Source: CBDUZS01 sp965371785
GTDB taxonomy: Bacteria; Fermentibacterota; Fermentibacteria; Fermentibacterales; JCC-6
Assembly: GCA_965371785.1 (NCBI GenBank)
Contig: CBDUZS010000014.1
Location: 1 to 46,614 of the forward strand
Direction: 5' to 3'
DNA length: 46,614 bases
Below, one piece after another: positions 15,583 through 24,962 of this stretch (its first letter is position 1; each line of letters starts with the position of its first letter). The position numbers and the translations under genes are program-made. Under the pieces are notes generated by a model. That model did not search any database. It worked only from the letters and a program-made list of their open reading frames with translations, and was not told the DNA's origin.

Positions 15583-16233
15583 ATGGAAAAATCTGATTTC
15601 TTCGAAGAGATATCAAGGCTCGGGAAAGCTCTTGACTCGCCCGAGAGGCTTCGGATTCTCGACGGTCTGAGCCAGGCAGAAAGATCGGTTGAGGATCTTG
15701 CAGAGGCTCTTGCCCTGCCTGTGAAAACTGTCTCTCATCATCTGCAGAAACTGAGATATGCCGGGTTCGTCAAGTTCAGGAAAGAGGGCAGATTTTCCTA
15801 TTACTCGGTTTCCTGCACAGGCGTTATCGCCTTGATGGGTAACCTCAAGAGTCTCGCAGTGGAGCTCCTTCCGGATATGAAGCTTCACATGAAGGAACTG
15901 AAGGCTGCCCGGAAGCCTTTTCGATGTCCTGACGACAGAAACCTTACCGACATGATCAATTCCGGAGAGTTTCTCGTAATCGATGTGAGGTCCCATGACG
16001 AGTTCGCCTACGAACATCTTCCCGGCGCTTTGTCGGTTCCACTGGACGAACTTGAAGACTTCATTGCGAATTTCACCGGCGATCGAACTGTCCTGGCGTA
16101 TTGCAGTGATATTTTCTGTGATCTCGCGGACTCGGCGGTCGCACTTCTCATAGAGGCCGGTATTACTTCTTTCAGACTGGAAGACAGTGTGACGGCCAGA
16201 AAATCGGAAGCACATTTAAGCCATAAGGCTTAA
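15583..16233 (+). CDS. ArsR-family regulator fused to a rhodanese domain
   Basis: 216 residues from the ATG at 15583; the frame is open further upstream, but that part overlaps the operator and lacks a domain. Residues ~5-85 form the ArsR winged helix (SPERLRILDGLSQ, VKTVSHHLQKLRYAGFV). Residues ~115-205 form a rhodanese domain (VIDVRSHDEFAYEHLPGA) with an active-site loop YCSDIFCDLADSAV, in which the first Cys is the expected persulfide carrier. Such fusions probably sense sulfane sulfur or thiol-reactive compounds. A perfect inverted repeat lies just upstream, and the DUF302 gene follows after 32 bp. Confidence 0.9.
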   Translation: MEKSDFFEEISRLGKALDSPERLRILDGLSQAERSVEDLAEALALPVKTVSHHLQKLRYAGFVKFRKEGRFSYYSVSCTGVIALMGNLKSLAVELLPDMKLHMKELKAARKPFRCPDDRNLTDMINSGEFLVIDVRSHDEFAYEHLPGALSVPLDELEDFIANFTGDRTVLAYCSDIFCDLADSAVALLIEAGITSFRLEDSVTARKSEAHLSHKA

Positions 16234-16265
16234 CCAGTGATGCAAGTACAGGAAAGGACAATGGA

Positions 16266-16748
16266 ATGAACGTCAAATACGTAGTCACGGGAGCAGCAAG
16301 TTTCATCGCGGGAGCACTTCTTGTCGCAGTACTCGGAATTATCCTTGCTCCGGGCATGATGATCAATGAGCAGGAAAGCCTTTACTCGTACGATGAGACA
16401 ATCGAGAGAATCCAGGCGGAAGCCGAAGAACTTGGCTGGAAGATCCCTGCTGTCCACGTAATCAGCACTTCTGTTGCCGGTGGCGGATACGATGTAGCAC
16501 CAGTCACCGTAATCGAACTCTGCAAGGTTGACCTTGCAGGACAGATACTCTCGGAGGACGAATCACGCATCGTCTCCTCGATGATGCCTTGCCGGGTTGC
16601 CGTGTACGAAACAGCCGATGGTGACGTTATTGTCTCCCGTATGAACACGGGCATGATGAGCAGGCTTTTCGGAGGTGAAATCGAAAGGCTCATGGCAGAC
16701 GCATCATCCGAAACGGAGCAGATATTCGAAACGGTTCTTCTTCCGTAA
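16266..16748 (+). CDS. Membrane-anchored DUF302 protein
   Basis: 160 residues. The N-terminal anchor (AGALLVAVLGIILAPGMM) is followed by a DUF302-type domain (YSYDETIERIQAEAEELGWKIP; PVTVIELCKVDLAGQIL; SSMMPCRVAVYETADGDV). The conserved ELC and MPCR positions are present. It follows the ArsR-rhodanese gene and is likely in its operon, so its expression may respond to sulfur species. DUF302 proteins have no settled function; heme or metal binding has been proposed for some. Confidence 0.85.
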   Translation: MNVKYVVTGAASFIAGALLVAVLGIILAPGMMINEQESLYSYDETIERIQAEAEELGWKIPAVHVISTSVAGGGYDVAPVTVIELCKVDLAGQILSEDESRIVSSMMPCRVAVYETADGDVIVSRMNTGMMSRLFGGEIERLMADASSETEQIFETVLLP

Positions 16749-16797
16749 CTCCCCGATATTCAGGAAAGCCGGGAATCCTTCGGGGTTTCCGGCTTCT

Positions 16798-18540
16798 CTA
16801 CTGCCGTATCAGCGTAACCAGCTCCGATGCAGTTCCTGCCCCGGTTCGGAGAAGGCAGATGTACACGCCCTCCGGCACGTATGCCCCGCTTCTGTCTCTT
16901 CCATCCCAGGATACCGACCCGGACCCATCGGTCACTCCGCTTAAGAGGGTTCTCACCCTCCTTCCGGACAGATCGAACATGGCTACCTCTGTTTCCACTC
17001 CGGGGGAAGAGCTGAAGTGGATTACCGCGAAGCCCTGGAAGGGATTCGGGCTGCAGGTAAGAGCAAGGTCCCCCAAGGGGGTCACGGATGTTCCCTGGTT
17101 TTCGATTCCTGTGTAGAGGGTGTCTCCCTCAATCGCAGTGATGAACATGTCGGCAGCGATGCCACCGTAGGTCTCCACTATTCCGCTTGGCCAGTCGATC
17201 TGGAGCGATGTCACCGTTGCTGCCGAGTAGAGGCCGAATTCCAGCGGGAAATCGTGAAAGTCATTATAACCCTCTCCGGCGGTGACCCACCTTGTAAGGG
17301 TAACCGAACCTAAAGTAAGTGCTACGCGGGCTCCTATGGCGTTTCTGTTGGAGACCGTGCCTATCAGCTCCAGGTTGATGTAGCCTGCGGGCATAGTCTC
17401 GCTTTGATCGTTCCTGAAGAGGTTGTACTTATCGATGTGTCCTGCCGCGAAGAGGTCGATGTCACCGTCGACGTTGTAGTCAGCCCAGCCCAGCCCGAAG
17501 TAATCACCCATCCATTCGCCCGATAGTCCCAGCGCTTCACCTACATCGGTGAAAGTGCCGTTGGCGTTATTCCGGTACATCTGGCTGCTGTTTACGAAGA
17601 AGTCGTGGTTTGAAACGTAGATATCAAGATGTCCGTCGTTGTTGTAGTCCACGAATGAAGGTGTTCGTGTATCGGTGAAGCCTGTCACGCCTGCAGCTGC
17701 CGTTACATCGGTGAAAGTTCCGTTGCCCTGGTTCGCGAAGAGTTTGCAGCCCGGAGCGGAGGTGTTGCCGAGGTAGAGATCGGGGAAACCGTCGTTGTTG
17801 TAGTCTCCCGTCGTTATCCCTGATGTTCCCCCGGTCCAGGTTACACCCGCAGAGCCGGTAACATCCGTGAATGAAACTCCGTCGTTTCTGAGGAGGGCAT
17901 TAGGATCGTTTCCGTAGGTACCGAGGTAGACATCCTGATCACCATCCAGATCGTAATCCAGGCAGACTCCGCACCAGTAGCTGTCGGAGTCGATGACCGT
18001 AGGGCTGAAGGAGCCGCTGCCGGAGTTGTAGAGGATGGATGTGACTGAATTGCCTGTGGTGAGCAAATCGGCGGAGCCATCGTTGTTGAAATCGGCCGCG
18101 GCCAGGATTCCCCCTGTGACCACACCGCCATTTGTGAAATGGTTGTTCCCATCGTTCAGGTAGATAGTGGATGAACTAGATCCGGAATAGACGATAAGGT
18201 CACTGTAATCGTCACCGTTCAGCTCGGCCCAGATGATTCTGTAGACCGTGATTCCGCCAAGACCAGCTGAGGCTGTGATGTTCGTGAAAGTTGTTCCGTC
18301 GTTCCTGTAAAGCCAGAAACCCGAGCCATCCTGATTCGCTATGGCAAGGTCCGGGTCCCTGTCGTTGTCTATATCGCACCAGCCGACGGAATCACCCAGA
18401 CCGGTCTGCCCGGAGATTCCCATTGCAGAGCTTACTTCGGTGAACACCTGCTGCCCTTCGGCCGGTACCGCGGCAAGGAAAACGCTGCACACCACGATGA
18501 TTCCAACGAGATGACCAGAGCCTGATAAGATGTTTTTCAT
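16798..18540 (-). CDS. VCBS/ASPIC-UnbV protein with type IX sorting domain
   Basis: 580 residues from the ATG at 18540, which has GGAGG upstream and overlaps the sulfotransferase stop (ATGA). A signal peptide (VGIIVVCSVFLAAVPAEG) is followed by seven or more VCBS/FG-GAP blades (WCDIDNDRDPDLAI, DYDLDGDQDVYLG, DYNNDGFPDLYLGN, DYNVDGDIDLFAAG). An ASPIC/UnbV domain (NRNAIGARVAL; LQIDWPSGIVE) lies at about residues 395-475. A FlgD-like sorting domain ends the protein (SPNPFQGFAVIHF, FDLSGRRVRTL, YVPEGVYICLLR). It is secreted or surface-bound; the ligand is unknown. Confidence 0.92.
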   Translation of the reverse strand: MKNILSGSGHLVGIIVVCSVFLAAVPAEGQQVFTEVSSAMGISGQTGLGDSVGWCDIDNDRDPDLAIANQDGSGFWLYRNDGTTFTNITASAGLGGITVYRIIWAELNGDDYSDLIVYSGSSSSTIYLNDGNNHFTNGGVVTGGILAAADFNNDGSADLLTTGNSVTSILYNSGSGSFSPTVIDSDSYWCGVCLDYDLDGDQDVYLGTYGNDPNALLRNDGVSFTDVTGSAGVTWTGGTSGITTGDYNNDGFPDLYLGNTSAPGCKLFANQGNGTFTDVTAAAGVTGFTDTRTPSFVDYNNDGHLDIYVSNHDFFVNSSQMYRNNANGTFTDVGEALGLSGEWMGDYFGLGWADYNVDGDIDLFAAGHIDKYNLFRNDQSETMPAGYINLELIGTVSNRNAIGARVALTLGSVTLTRWVTAGEGYNDFHDFPLEFGLYSAATVTSLQIDWPSGIVETYGGIAADMFITAIEGDTLYTGIENQGTSVTPLGDLALTCSPNPFQGFAVIHFSSSPGVETEVAMFDLSGRRVRTLLSGVTDGSGSVSWDGRDRSGAYVPEGVYICLLRTGAGTASELVTLIRQ

Positions 18541-19517
18541 TCCACCCTCCCGAATTTGTGGTTTGATCTCGAGATGGAATGCCACAACGCGAAGAACCGC
18601 ATGATCAGAGTCCGGAGCACGGTGAAGTAGAGGTACTCGGGCCAGTTGAGAACGTACCTGAAGGGAATAGCGATATCCTTCAGGCTGCCCTTGACGAAAA
18701 GCGTTCCGGGCGTTGTGTCACCGTCGGAAACAGGTTCGTAGCCAAGGATTTTCATTTCCTCTGCACAGGTCTGTTCGACGTACGCTATCTCCGAGGGAGT
18801 GAGTACTTCACGCCATTTGTCGATGATCCCTGGGTCGGGAGTCAGATCGCCCCGCACCGTGTTGATCCTGAAACGGGAGCGTTTGAAAAAGACCGGCTGC
18901 CCGAGTCGATTGACTTCCTCGCGGTCAATCGGCTCGAGTGAGAGGAAGGAGAATATCTTTACAAGCATCTCGTCGTAATTCAGGACGAGCTCCTCGAAGC
19001 CGACCAGCAGTACGTTCGAAGGGCTGGTTCCGCTCTTGCGGAAATCGATGATCATCCTGTTGTCATTCAGCCATCGCCTGCATGCCCGGACCACGGAATA
19101 AGTGTGCTGCTCGGACCTCTTCATGGAGGCAGCCACCCCGCGGGGATCACGATGAATGAGCAACCATCTGATGCCCGGGAATGTCCTGTTGAGCAAGTTC
19201 ACGTGGCGGATGAAGCGGGGGGTTTTCTGCCCCCAGACGGTTGCTCCCCATTTGCCCGCAGCCTTCTCGTGAACGATTGCTATCGTCTGTTCGATACCTT
19301 CGCCTTCAAATGCCCCCCCCTCGTACCAGCACTTCAGCTGCGGCTCATGGAAGAATAGCCATCTCAGCAGACGTTCGGGTACGAATCGACCGAACCTCAG
19401 GTAGTCCGGTATGAAAAGGGATTCCGAAGGTATGAATACGTCAGGGTGAGCATCCACAATCGTGCGAAGATAGGATGTTCCCGAGCGGCCGCACCCCGCG
19501 ATGAAGACAGGGCCCAT
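18537..19517 (-). CDS. Sulfotransferase family protein
   Basis: 326 residues. The N-terminal FIAGCGRSGTSYL is the 5'-phosphosulfate loop that binds PAPS, and IHRDPRGVAASMKRSEQ near residue 125 is the 3'-phosphate-binding region. Enzymes of this family transfer sulfate to hydroxyls or amines of carbohydrates, lipids or small molecules. It lies between a GtrA-like protein and the ASPIC surface protein with 2-bp spacing and a 4-bp overlap, so cell-envelope glycan decoration is a reasonable guess. There is no signal peptide. Confidence 0.9.
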   Translation of the reverse strand: MGPVFIAGCGRSGTSYLRTIVDAHPDVFIPSESLFIPDYLRFGRFVPERLLRWLFFHEPQLKCWYEGGAFEGEGIEQTIAIVHEKAAGKWGATVWGQKTPRFIRHVNLLNRTFPGIRWLLIHRDPRGVAASMKRSEQHTYSVVRACRRWLNDNRMIIDFRKSGTSPSNVLLVGFEELVLNYDEMLVKIFSFLSLEPIDREEVNRLGQPVFFKRSRFRINTVRGDLTPDPGIIDKWREVLTPSEIAYVEQTCAEEMKILGYEPVSDGDTTPGTLFVKGSLKDIAIPFRYVLNWPEYLYFTVLRTLIMRFFALWHSISRSNHKFGRVE

Positions 19518-19519
19518 GC

Positions 19520-20077
19520 TCAGTTATCCTTCCGGGAGTCCTGTGTGCCGGGAAGCATCTTCCCATCGTCATCCTGCTCGGAAGCCTTCGCGAACGTAAT
19601 CTTCCTGAAAACGGTGTAGCGAATGACGAACATGATGGCCGAGACAGTGAATATGCTGATGTAGAAGAGGTTGTCACCCACGAAGGAGCCGATTCCGGGA
19701 AGACCGTACATCCGTGCTCGAATCGACTCGAGATGGTTCGTCGCAACGACCAGACAGTAGTCCACCACGCGAAGGCCGATGACCGAAAGCACGAATTTCC
19801 TGAAACTGACAAGGCTGGTCTTCTGCCTGAACGTAACGAGAGTGTGATAAGTGTAGCCGAAAACAAGTGTGATCAGGTGCACCAGGCCGTAGTTGAGCCA
19901 GATCGGCAAGCCAGCCAGAGAGAACAGGAATGCCCAGCAGAGTCTGTTGAGGAGGTTGAAACAGCCGCCCGTGGTGAACCGGACCAGCCTGTTGCTCCAG
20001 AGTTTACTGCTCAGTCCACTCGGCACGCCGTGCCTTTCTACGGCTGAATCCAGCACAGAGAAATCCGGATATAACAT
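19520..20077 (-). CDS. GtrA-like membrane protein
   Basis: 185 residues with about four membrane segments (FNLLNRLCWAFLFSLAGL, YGLVHLITLVFGYTYHTLV, KFVLSVIGLRVVDYCLVV, ISIFTVSAIMFVIRYTVFR). The FTTGG..N start and the YxxxxxxTF segment fit the GtrA/DPMS family, which is thought to flip or present polyprenol-linked sugars. No ribosome site precedes the ATG at 20077. A GTG at codon 18 has AGAAAGG upstream and may be the true start. It forms a tight unit with the sulfotransferase. Confidence 0.85.
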   Translation of the reverse strand: MLYPDFSVLDSAVERHGVPSGLSSKLWSNRLVRFTTGGCFNLLNRLCWAFLFSLAGLPIWLNYGLVHLITLVFGYTYHTLVTFRQKTSLVSFRKFVLSVIGLRVVDYCLVVATNHLESIRARMYGLPGIGSFVGDNLFYISIFTVSAIMFVIRYTVFRKITFAKASEQDDDGKMLPGTQDSRKDN

Positions 20078-20148
20078 GCGTCAACCGAAACCGATACATG
20101 GGAACATAATACCAGCGCAACTCGAATGGGATCAAGACAACCGATGCT

Positions 20149-21195
20149 TTACGGACTCTTCTGTATGGTCAGCTCGAGACAGGAAACGTCCATGTCCCGT
20201 TCCAGGGCTTCCGATAGATCCCTGCGGGTTTCGGCATCCCGGCACAGCAGCTGAGCAGCCCCATCTCCCTGTGAGCCTACTCCCTTACCGCCCCAAGCAC
20301 ATTCAGCAACCATGGGATGGGAAAGAACTGCATGAAGCACGGGTGATCTGAGCTGATCAGGGCAGATCGGCGCAATCTGCCGATCAAAGATCTCCTGGGC
20401 TTCCGTCATCAGGGCTCCCAGAGCCTCCGGGTCTCCTTTTGCAGCGGCGCTGCATGCGGAGTCGACTATCCTGTGGTTCGCCCTTCCCAGGGCATCACGA
20501 ACGCCGGGGTTTCCGGAGACGAAGGCTGCGTTGAGATCTCTGAGGATCAGGCGAGTGTTCTTAACGGCGTTAAGATCCACCAGAAGAATTGACAGAGTAC
20601 AGGCTGGTTTGAGCCTTCTCACATCCATTCGATCCCCGTCAAGCGTCAGAAGCACCAGATCACTGCCGAATGCGCATGCCTGATCCATGCGGCCGCACTC
20701 GGAGCCGGTCAGGACCTCTCCCTGATATGCGAACTCCATCTCCTCCTCGATCGAAAGCCCAAGTGAATGGACCAGATTGAACGCTCGAGCGGTAAGAACC
20801 GACACGGCAGCCGAGGACGAAAGACCCTTCTTCAGAGGAAGCGTCCGACGGTTAACCTCAAGCCTCAGACCTCTTCCCGGGAACCGCTCGAGAACCAGGC
20901 TCGCCACACCGGCTGCATAGGAGTCGAAAACACCCGCGAGGGCAACATCCCGGAGCTCAGCCGGCTCGGCAGGATACCTGTTGAGCTCACCGGGCTTTCC
21001 ATTTACCATGACCTGCCGGAGTTCGAAGAATCCTTCGGCCGGTTCGGCACTGGCACGAAGCCCCTGATCGGTACCGGTCACCATGCACTTGCCCACGGGT
21101 ACAGAGATATCGGCACGTCGATACCCGCCTGCCCAGTCGGAGTGTTCCCCAAAGAGGCAGAGTCTGCCGGGTACGAAGAGACTGATAGAGCTCAC
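20149..21195 (-). CDS. GHMP-family sugar kinase (galactokinase-like)
   Basis: 348 residues, starting with GTG whose last bases overlap the AOR stop (GTGA). Motif 1 is PGRLCLFGEHSDWAGGYR (residues ~8-25), similar to the galactokinase signature. Motif 2, the ATP loop, is LKKGLSSSAAVSVL (~122-135). Motif 3 lies near GGKGVGSQGDGAAQLLC. The sugar is not determined by sequence; galactose, arabinose and related acids are all handled by this subgroup. It is last in an operon with the aldehyde oxidoreductase, which is unusual company for a sugar kinase. Confidence 0.85.
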   Translation of the reverse strand: MSSISLFVPGRLCLFGEHSDWAGGYRRADISVPVGKCMVTGTDQGLRASAEPAEGFFELRQVMVNGKPGELNRYPAEPAELRDVALAGVFDSYAAGVASLVLERFPGRGLRLEVNRRTLPLKKGLSSSAAVSVLTARAFNLVHSLGLSIEEEMEFAYQGEVLTGSECGRMDQACAFGSDLVLLTLDGDRMDVRRLKPACTLSILLVDLNAVKNTRLILRDLNAAFVSGNPGVRDALGRANHRIVDSACSAAAKGDPEALGALMTEAQEIFDRQIAPICPDQLRSPVLHAVLSHPMVAECAWGGKGVGSQGDGAAQLLCRDAETRRDLSEALERDMDVSCLELTIQKSP

Positions 21196-23189
21196 GAATC
21201 CTTCTCCGAACCGGGAAGTAATCCACGGCCTTCAAGGACCTCTGCTTCCGCTTCGAGGTCGAATCTGAGCAACGTCTCCCTGGTCGGCCGTCCCGACTCC
21301 CTGTCCCACCCCCGCAGTTCATAGTACTCGTTCAGAACGGACCGGAATTTCTCTGCATCCAGGCCAACACGCTCTCCGATGAACGGATTCACCAGATGCT
21401 CCGTCCGTTCGAAGTAGGGGATAAGGCTCTCGTCATCAGTACGTGACCGTTCGAAATTTCGAACGAGTAGCGCGCGCTCCAGGTGAAGGACGCGAGCGGA
21501 AGCATGCTCTAGATCGTCATCGTCCCAGTCTATTCCCGTCAGCGCCGTGAACATGTTCCTCTCGAACGACGGGCCATCCATATCACCTGCCCGTGCAAAG
21601 TTGTCATCCGTCTTCCGTGAGTAGATTCGGGGAAAAACCTGATCTCCCACGGGAAGTGAATCCTTCATTACCGAGCGGTGGCCATGCCAGAAGGCTGGGA
21701 ATGCCTTCCCTTCGTAAGCGCTTCGAGGATCGGCGGAAGCGGTCGTGCCGTAGATTCTGCTCGAAACATCCATGATCCGTTCCCATTCGAGCCCGTGGTG
21801 CGGAGAGCATATCTTGCTCCAGCCCATTATGTTCTGCCCATACCCGTGGGCACTGGATATGGGATCACGGGTGTCCACGGCCCACTGCAGGGCGCTGACT
21901 ATCCAGTAGGGGAAGAATACGTAGTTAATCCTGTCGCCATGACCGTCCCAGTGACCGGCGTACCCCCAGGCGGGGAAGAGCTGGTCCGCCCATTCGCGAC
22001 CGATTTCCAGTCGCCTGCATGCACGAACGGTTCCCTCACTCAGGGCACTTCGGACTTCTCCTTCTCGACGTGATATTCCCCTGAGCAGGTGCTCCCAGAA
22101 TCGGGGGTCGTCCAGATCTATTTCCCTGCCGTCCACATGGGACATGAGCCCGTTCTGCTTCAGATGCCTGAGCCAGGGAGCCATTCCAATCAGAATCTCC
22201 CAGTGGTTCAGGCCTTCATCGTTGGCTATCTGAGCAATCTCGAAGCCGGCTTCGAAGCCCAGCTTCCAGTCGTAGAAGCTGCCTTCGAACCCCTGAAACA
22301 GACCGGCAACACAGTCCATCTGCCCCGACAGGTTTTTGCCGCGCTGAAGAACAGCGGGAACAGTAGTATAGAATCGGGCATCGTAGCAGCGGACCGAACA
22401 GCCCTGCGTACAGGCAGAGAATTTCTGCCCGAACCGCCGCACTCTGTCCGGATCCAGTTTCGGCTCATGCGGCCAGCCGTGCGAAGCATGGGCTTCGTTG
22501 CGGATCAGGCTGCATACATGACGGAAACGTTCGGGATCTGCGACGAGCAGTGGCAGGGAACCGTGGACCACGATTGCCTTCAGGTTCTTAGACCCCATGA
22601 CCGCACCGTATCCCCCCTGTCCAGATGCGCTCTCGGTCTCGGTGGCCGCGATGGCAATCCGGCTGAGGTTCTCTCCCGCCGGGCCGATCGCGAAGACACG
22701 CCAGGCTTTTCCAAGACCGGCTATCAGGCGTTTCTGGGTTTCGTAGATTCCCTTTCCCCAGAGATCCCTTGCGTCCTCGATGGTGCAGACCCCGTCACAG
22801 ATCCTGAGATAGACCGGGTAGTCGGCACGACCGGTAATAACCATGCCGTCGAAACCGGCATGCTTGAGTTCCGGTCCCCAGTGCCCGCCGAATGAGGAAC
22901 GTGAATACCACTCGTGAGGATATCCCTGAGCCGATATTCCCGAAACCGTTGTTCGTCCGGAGAAAGGCGCTGCCGTGCCCGTCAGCGGTCCGGTGAGGAT
23001 TATCAGCGGGCTGGCCGGATCGAAAGCACCGGTTCCCGGTGGAATCTCGTCCCAGGCAATCCTTGCAGCCATTGCCCTTCCGCCGTACCAGTCGGGAAGG
23101 TAATCCGCCGTATCCTGCCGTTCGATCGAACGTCTGGAAAGATCGATCCTGAGCAGGCTTCCAGCATAACCTCCGTAGCCGCAGGTCAT
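21192..23189 (-). CDS. Aldehyde:ferredoxin oxidoreductase (tungsten/molybdopterin family)
   Basis: 665 residues. The N-terminus (RIDLSRRSIERQD, YGGRAMAARIAWDE, LTGPLTGTAAPFSGR) and SGQGGYGAVMGSKNLKAI are diagnostic of the AOR family, which uses a tungsto-bispterin cofactor to oxidise aldehydes or reduce acids with ferredoxin. Cluster ligands are likely CTQGCSVRC (C-x3-C-x3-C, slightly different from the usual C-x2-C-x3-C) plus a downstream Cys. The start overlaps the stop of the 4Fe-4S protein gene (ATGA), which probably supplies electrons. The substrate is unknown. Confidence 0.93.
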   Translation of the reverse strand: MTCGYGGYAGSLLRIDLSRRSIERQDTADYLPDWYGGRAMAARIAWDEIPPGTGAFDPASPLIILTGPLTGTAAPFSGRTTVSGISAQGYPHEWYSRSSFGGHWGPELKHAGFDGMVITGRADYPVYLRICDGVCTIEDARDLWGKGIYETQKRLIAGLGKAWRVFAIGPAGENLSRIAIAATETESASGQGGYGAVMGSKNLKAIVVHGSLPLLVADPERFRHVCSLIRNEAHASHGWPHEPKLDPDRVRRFGQKFSACTQGCSVRCYDARFYTTVPAVLQRGKNLSGQMDCVAGLFQGFEGSFYDWKLGFEAGFEIAQIANDEGLNHWEILIGMAPWLRHLKQNGLMSHVDGREIDLDDPRFWEHLLRGISRREGEVRSALSEGTVRACRRLEIGREWADQLFPAWGYAGHWDGHGDRINYVFFPYWIVSALQWAVDTRDPISSAHGYGQNIMGWSKICSPHHGLEWERIMDVSSRIYGTTASADPRSAYEGKAFPAFWHGHRSVMKDSLPVGDQVFPRIYSRKTDDNFARAGDMDGPSFERNMFTALTGIDWDDDDLEHASARVLHLERALLVRNFERSRTDDESLIPYFERTEHLVNPFIGERVGLDAEKFRSVLNEYYELRGWDRESGRPTRETLLRFDLEAEAEVLEGRGLLPGSEKDS

Positions 23190-23680
23190 TCCAGAGGCTT
23201 TCGTACGGGACCCCTGCCAAGATCCGGATCCTGCTCCGTGGCCGGCATGCCATGTCCGTCGAATCCGGGGTCGGCGGAATCCATGAAGCGGATCACACCG
23301 AACTTGCAGGCATCAACGCACAGGGGTGCTCCGCTGCAAAGATCACACTTCACCGGCCCATGCCCGTCGTCCCACCACCCCATTGCGTTAAATGGACAGG
23401 CGGGAACGCACAGACCGCATCGTGTGCAGAGATCGTAATCGATCACCATGGCGCCCGTCTGCCGGTTCCTGCGAATGGCATCCTCCGGGCAGGCTTCCGC
23501 ACAGCGGGGAGCAGCACACTGCCTGCAGAACTTGTGGTCGTGGTTCCCTCCGAAAGGGTCCAGTTCGACCCGGATGGCCGACGCCCTGCGGTCCTGGTTC
23601 CCCGCATGGGCAAGTGCACAGACCACCTCGCAGTTGAGGCACCCGGTGCAGGGAACGGGGTTCACCCGGAGAGTTTTCAT
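23186..23680 (-). CDS. 4Fe-4S electron-transfer protein, AOR partner
   Basis: 164 residues from the ATG at 23680, chosen because it overlaps the MOSC stop in an ATGA and begins MKTLRV before the first cluster motif. Four Cys clusters are visible: CTGCLNCEVVC, CRQCAAPRCAEAC, CTRCGLCVPAC and CDLCSGAPLCVDAC, the DmsB/HycB-type arrangement for four [4Fe-4S] centres. Such proteins carry electrons for molybdo- and tungstoenzymes. The C-terminal ~30 residues are polar and probably flexible. Confidence 0.92.
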   Translation of the reverse strand: MKTLRVNPVPCTGCLNCEVVCALAHAGNQDRRASAIRVELDPFGGNHDHKFCRQCAAPRCAEACPEDAIRRNRQTGAMVIDYDLCTRCGLCVPACPFNAMGWWDDGHGPVKCDLCSGAPLCVDACKFGVIRFMDSADPGFDGHGMPATEQDPDLGRGPVRKPLE

Positions 23681-24153
23681 GGCCTGATGATCCTGCCCTT
23701 CATTCCGGGGGCCAATCTTCCTCCGGACAGTACCGAGCAGAATATCCCATGTGACGGCATCACACATTTACCTGCCCTCAGAAAGATGGAACAGCCTTCG
23801 CCGTGACACTCCTTTCCGATGATCTCCACTCTCAGCCTGACGTCTGATATCTCGATGATGTCGCCGGGGGAGGGAACAAGAGTGTCATCCATCAGAAAGG
23901 TGATATTCTCCCCGAAGGCTCCGTAGCCGATCTCTCCGAGGGACTCCTCGTGGGAGAAGCGCTGTATTACGCCACTGTCCAGCAGGCTTACATTCCTTTT
24001 CGGAACGTCTCGATGAGCGTCCCCTTCTATTCCCAGGGCTCCAACGGTAACCTCAGGAACAGGATGTTTCTCGATTCCCTTTTCTTCGGAGACGTTAACG
24101 GAGATGATCTCTATCCCTGCAGACACTGTTCTGCCTTTTCGATTTTCGATCAT
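23677..24153 (-). CDS. MOSC-domain protein
   Basis: 158 residues. The pattern GIEGDAHRDVPKRNVSLL, then GAFGENITF and IIGKECHGEGCSIF matches the small stand-alone MOSC family, with a Cys (IGKEC) at the sulfur-carrier position. MOSC proteins act in late molybdopterin maturation or sulfur transfer to metal-pterin enzymes. The place between the SpoU gene and the Fd/AOR pair, with 4-base overlaps at both ends, suggests that it serves the tungsten cofactor of this AOR. Confidence 0.9.
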   Translation of the reverse strand: MIENRKGRTVSAGIEIISVNVSEEKGIEKHPVPEVTVGALGIEGDAHRDVPKRNVSLLDSGVIQRFSHEESLGEIGYGAFGENITFLMDDTLVPSPGDIIEISDVRLRVEIIGKECHGEGCSIFLRAGKCVMPSHGIFCSVLSGGRLAPGMKGRIIRP

Positions 24154-24962
24154 TTACTGCTAATGCTCTGGTTCCGAGTCAGACAGTAAAGGAGGATCGA
24201 GGCCGACACGCCTGCATTCAGAGACTCGACTAGCCCCTCCATCGGAATGGAAACAACCTCTTCCAGTATTTCCTTCACGCCGGGAGAAATACCCCTTGTC
24301 TCGGAGCCGATCACGAGTGCAACGGGGGTGTTCTGAAGCGGCAGGTCATGGACACTCTTGCCATCCGGATCGGTACCGAGGATTCTGTAACCGGAACCTC
24401 TGAGCGATTGGGCGGCGATTTCAAGCCTGACTCCGTAAACAATGGGAATGCTTGCGTTCCATCCGGCTGCTGATCTCGACACCCTCGGAAGGAAGGGGAA
24501 ACAGGTTCCCTTTCCGCAGACAACACCTCCACAGCCGAAAGCCGCCGCCGATCGAATGACCGTGCCGACGTTGCCGGGATCGGAGACTCCGTCGAGCATG
24601 AGAACCGTGTTCCCGGTAATGACATTCCCGAGTTCGTTTTCGGGGAGCGGGCAGACAGCAATAATGCCCTGACCGTGTTCGGTGTCGGACAGATCACGGA
24701 ACAGTTCACCGCTGACCTGCAGGACCTCTACTCCCTGGTCTGCCGCGGTCATGGCTATGGAACACGCGTCCTTCGTGCCGTCTTCGGAAACGACAACGAA
24801 AGACGGCCGCAGCCCGACCCGGATCATGTAGTCGGAAACGAATCGGGGGCCTTCGATGAGAAAGAGCCCCTTTTTCCTGATGGCAGAACTGTCCGACAGG
24901 TATCTCACGAGCTTGAGTCTGGGATTCGAGTGGCTTGTAATGACTGTCAGTTGTTCCCGCAA
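24150..24962 (-). CDS. SpoU/TrmH-family RNA 2'-O-methyltransferase
   Basis: 270 residues with a TTG start that overlaps the epimerase stop region by 16 bases; GAGGG precedes it. The N-terminal substrate-binding part (SHSNPRLKLVRYLSD) is followed by the knotted SPOUT domain. Its three motifs are VLMLDGVSDPGNVGTVIRSA, VALVIGSETRGI and VSIPMEGLVESLNAGVSASI. The enzyme uses S-adenosylmethionine to methylate a ribose 2'-OH in rRNA or tRNA; the exact site cannot be told. Confidence 0.93.
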   Translation of the reverse strand: MREQLTVITSHSNPRLKLVRYLSDSSAIRKKGLFLIEGPRFVSDYMIRVGLRPSFVVVSEDGTKDACSIAMTAADQGVEVLQVSGELFRDLSDTEHGQGIIAVCPLPENELGNVITGNTVLMLDGVSDPGNVGTVIRSAAAFGCGGVVCGKGTCFPFLPRVSRSAAGWNASIPIVYGVRLEIAAQSLRGSGYRILGTDPDGKSVHDLPLQNTPVALVIGSETRGISPGVKEILEEVVSIPMEGLVESLNAGVSASILLYCLTRNQSISSK

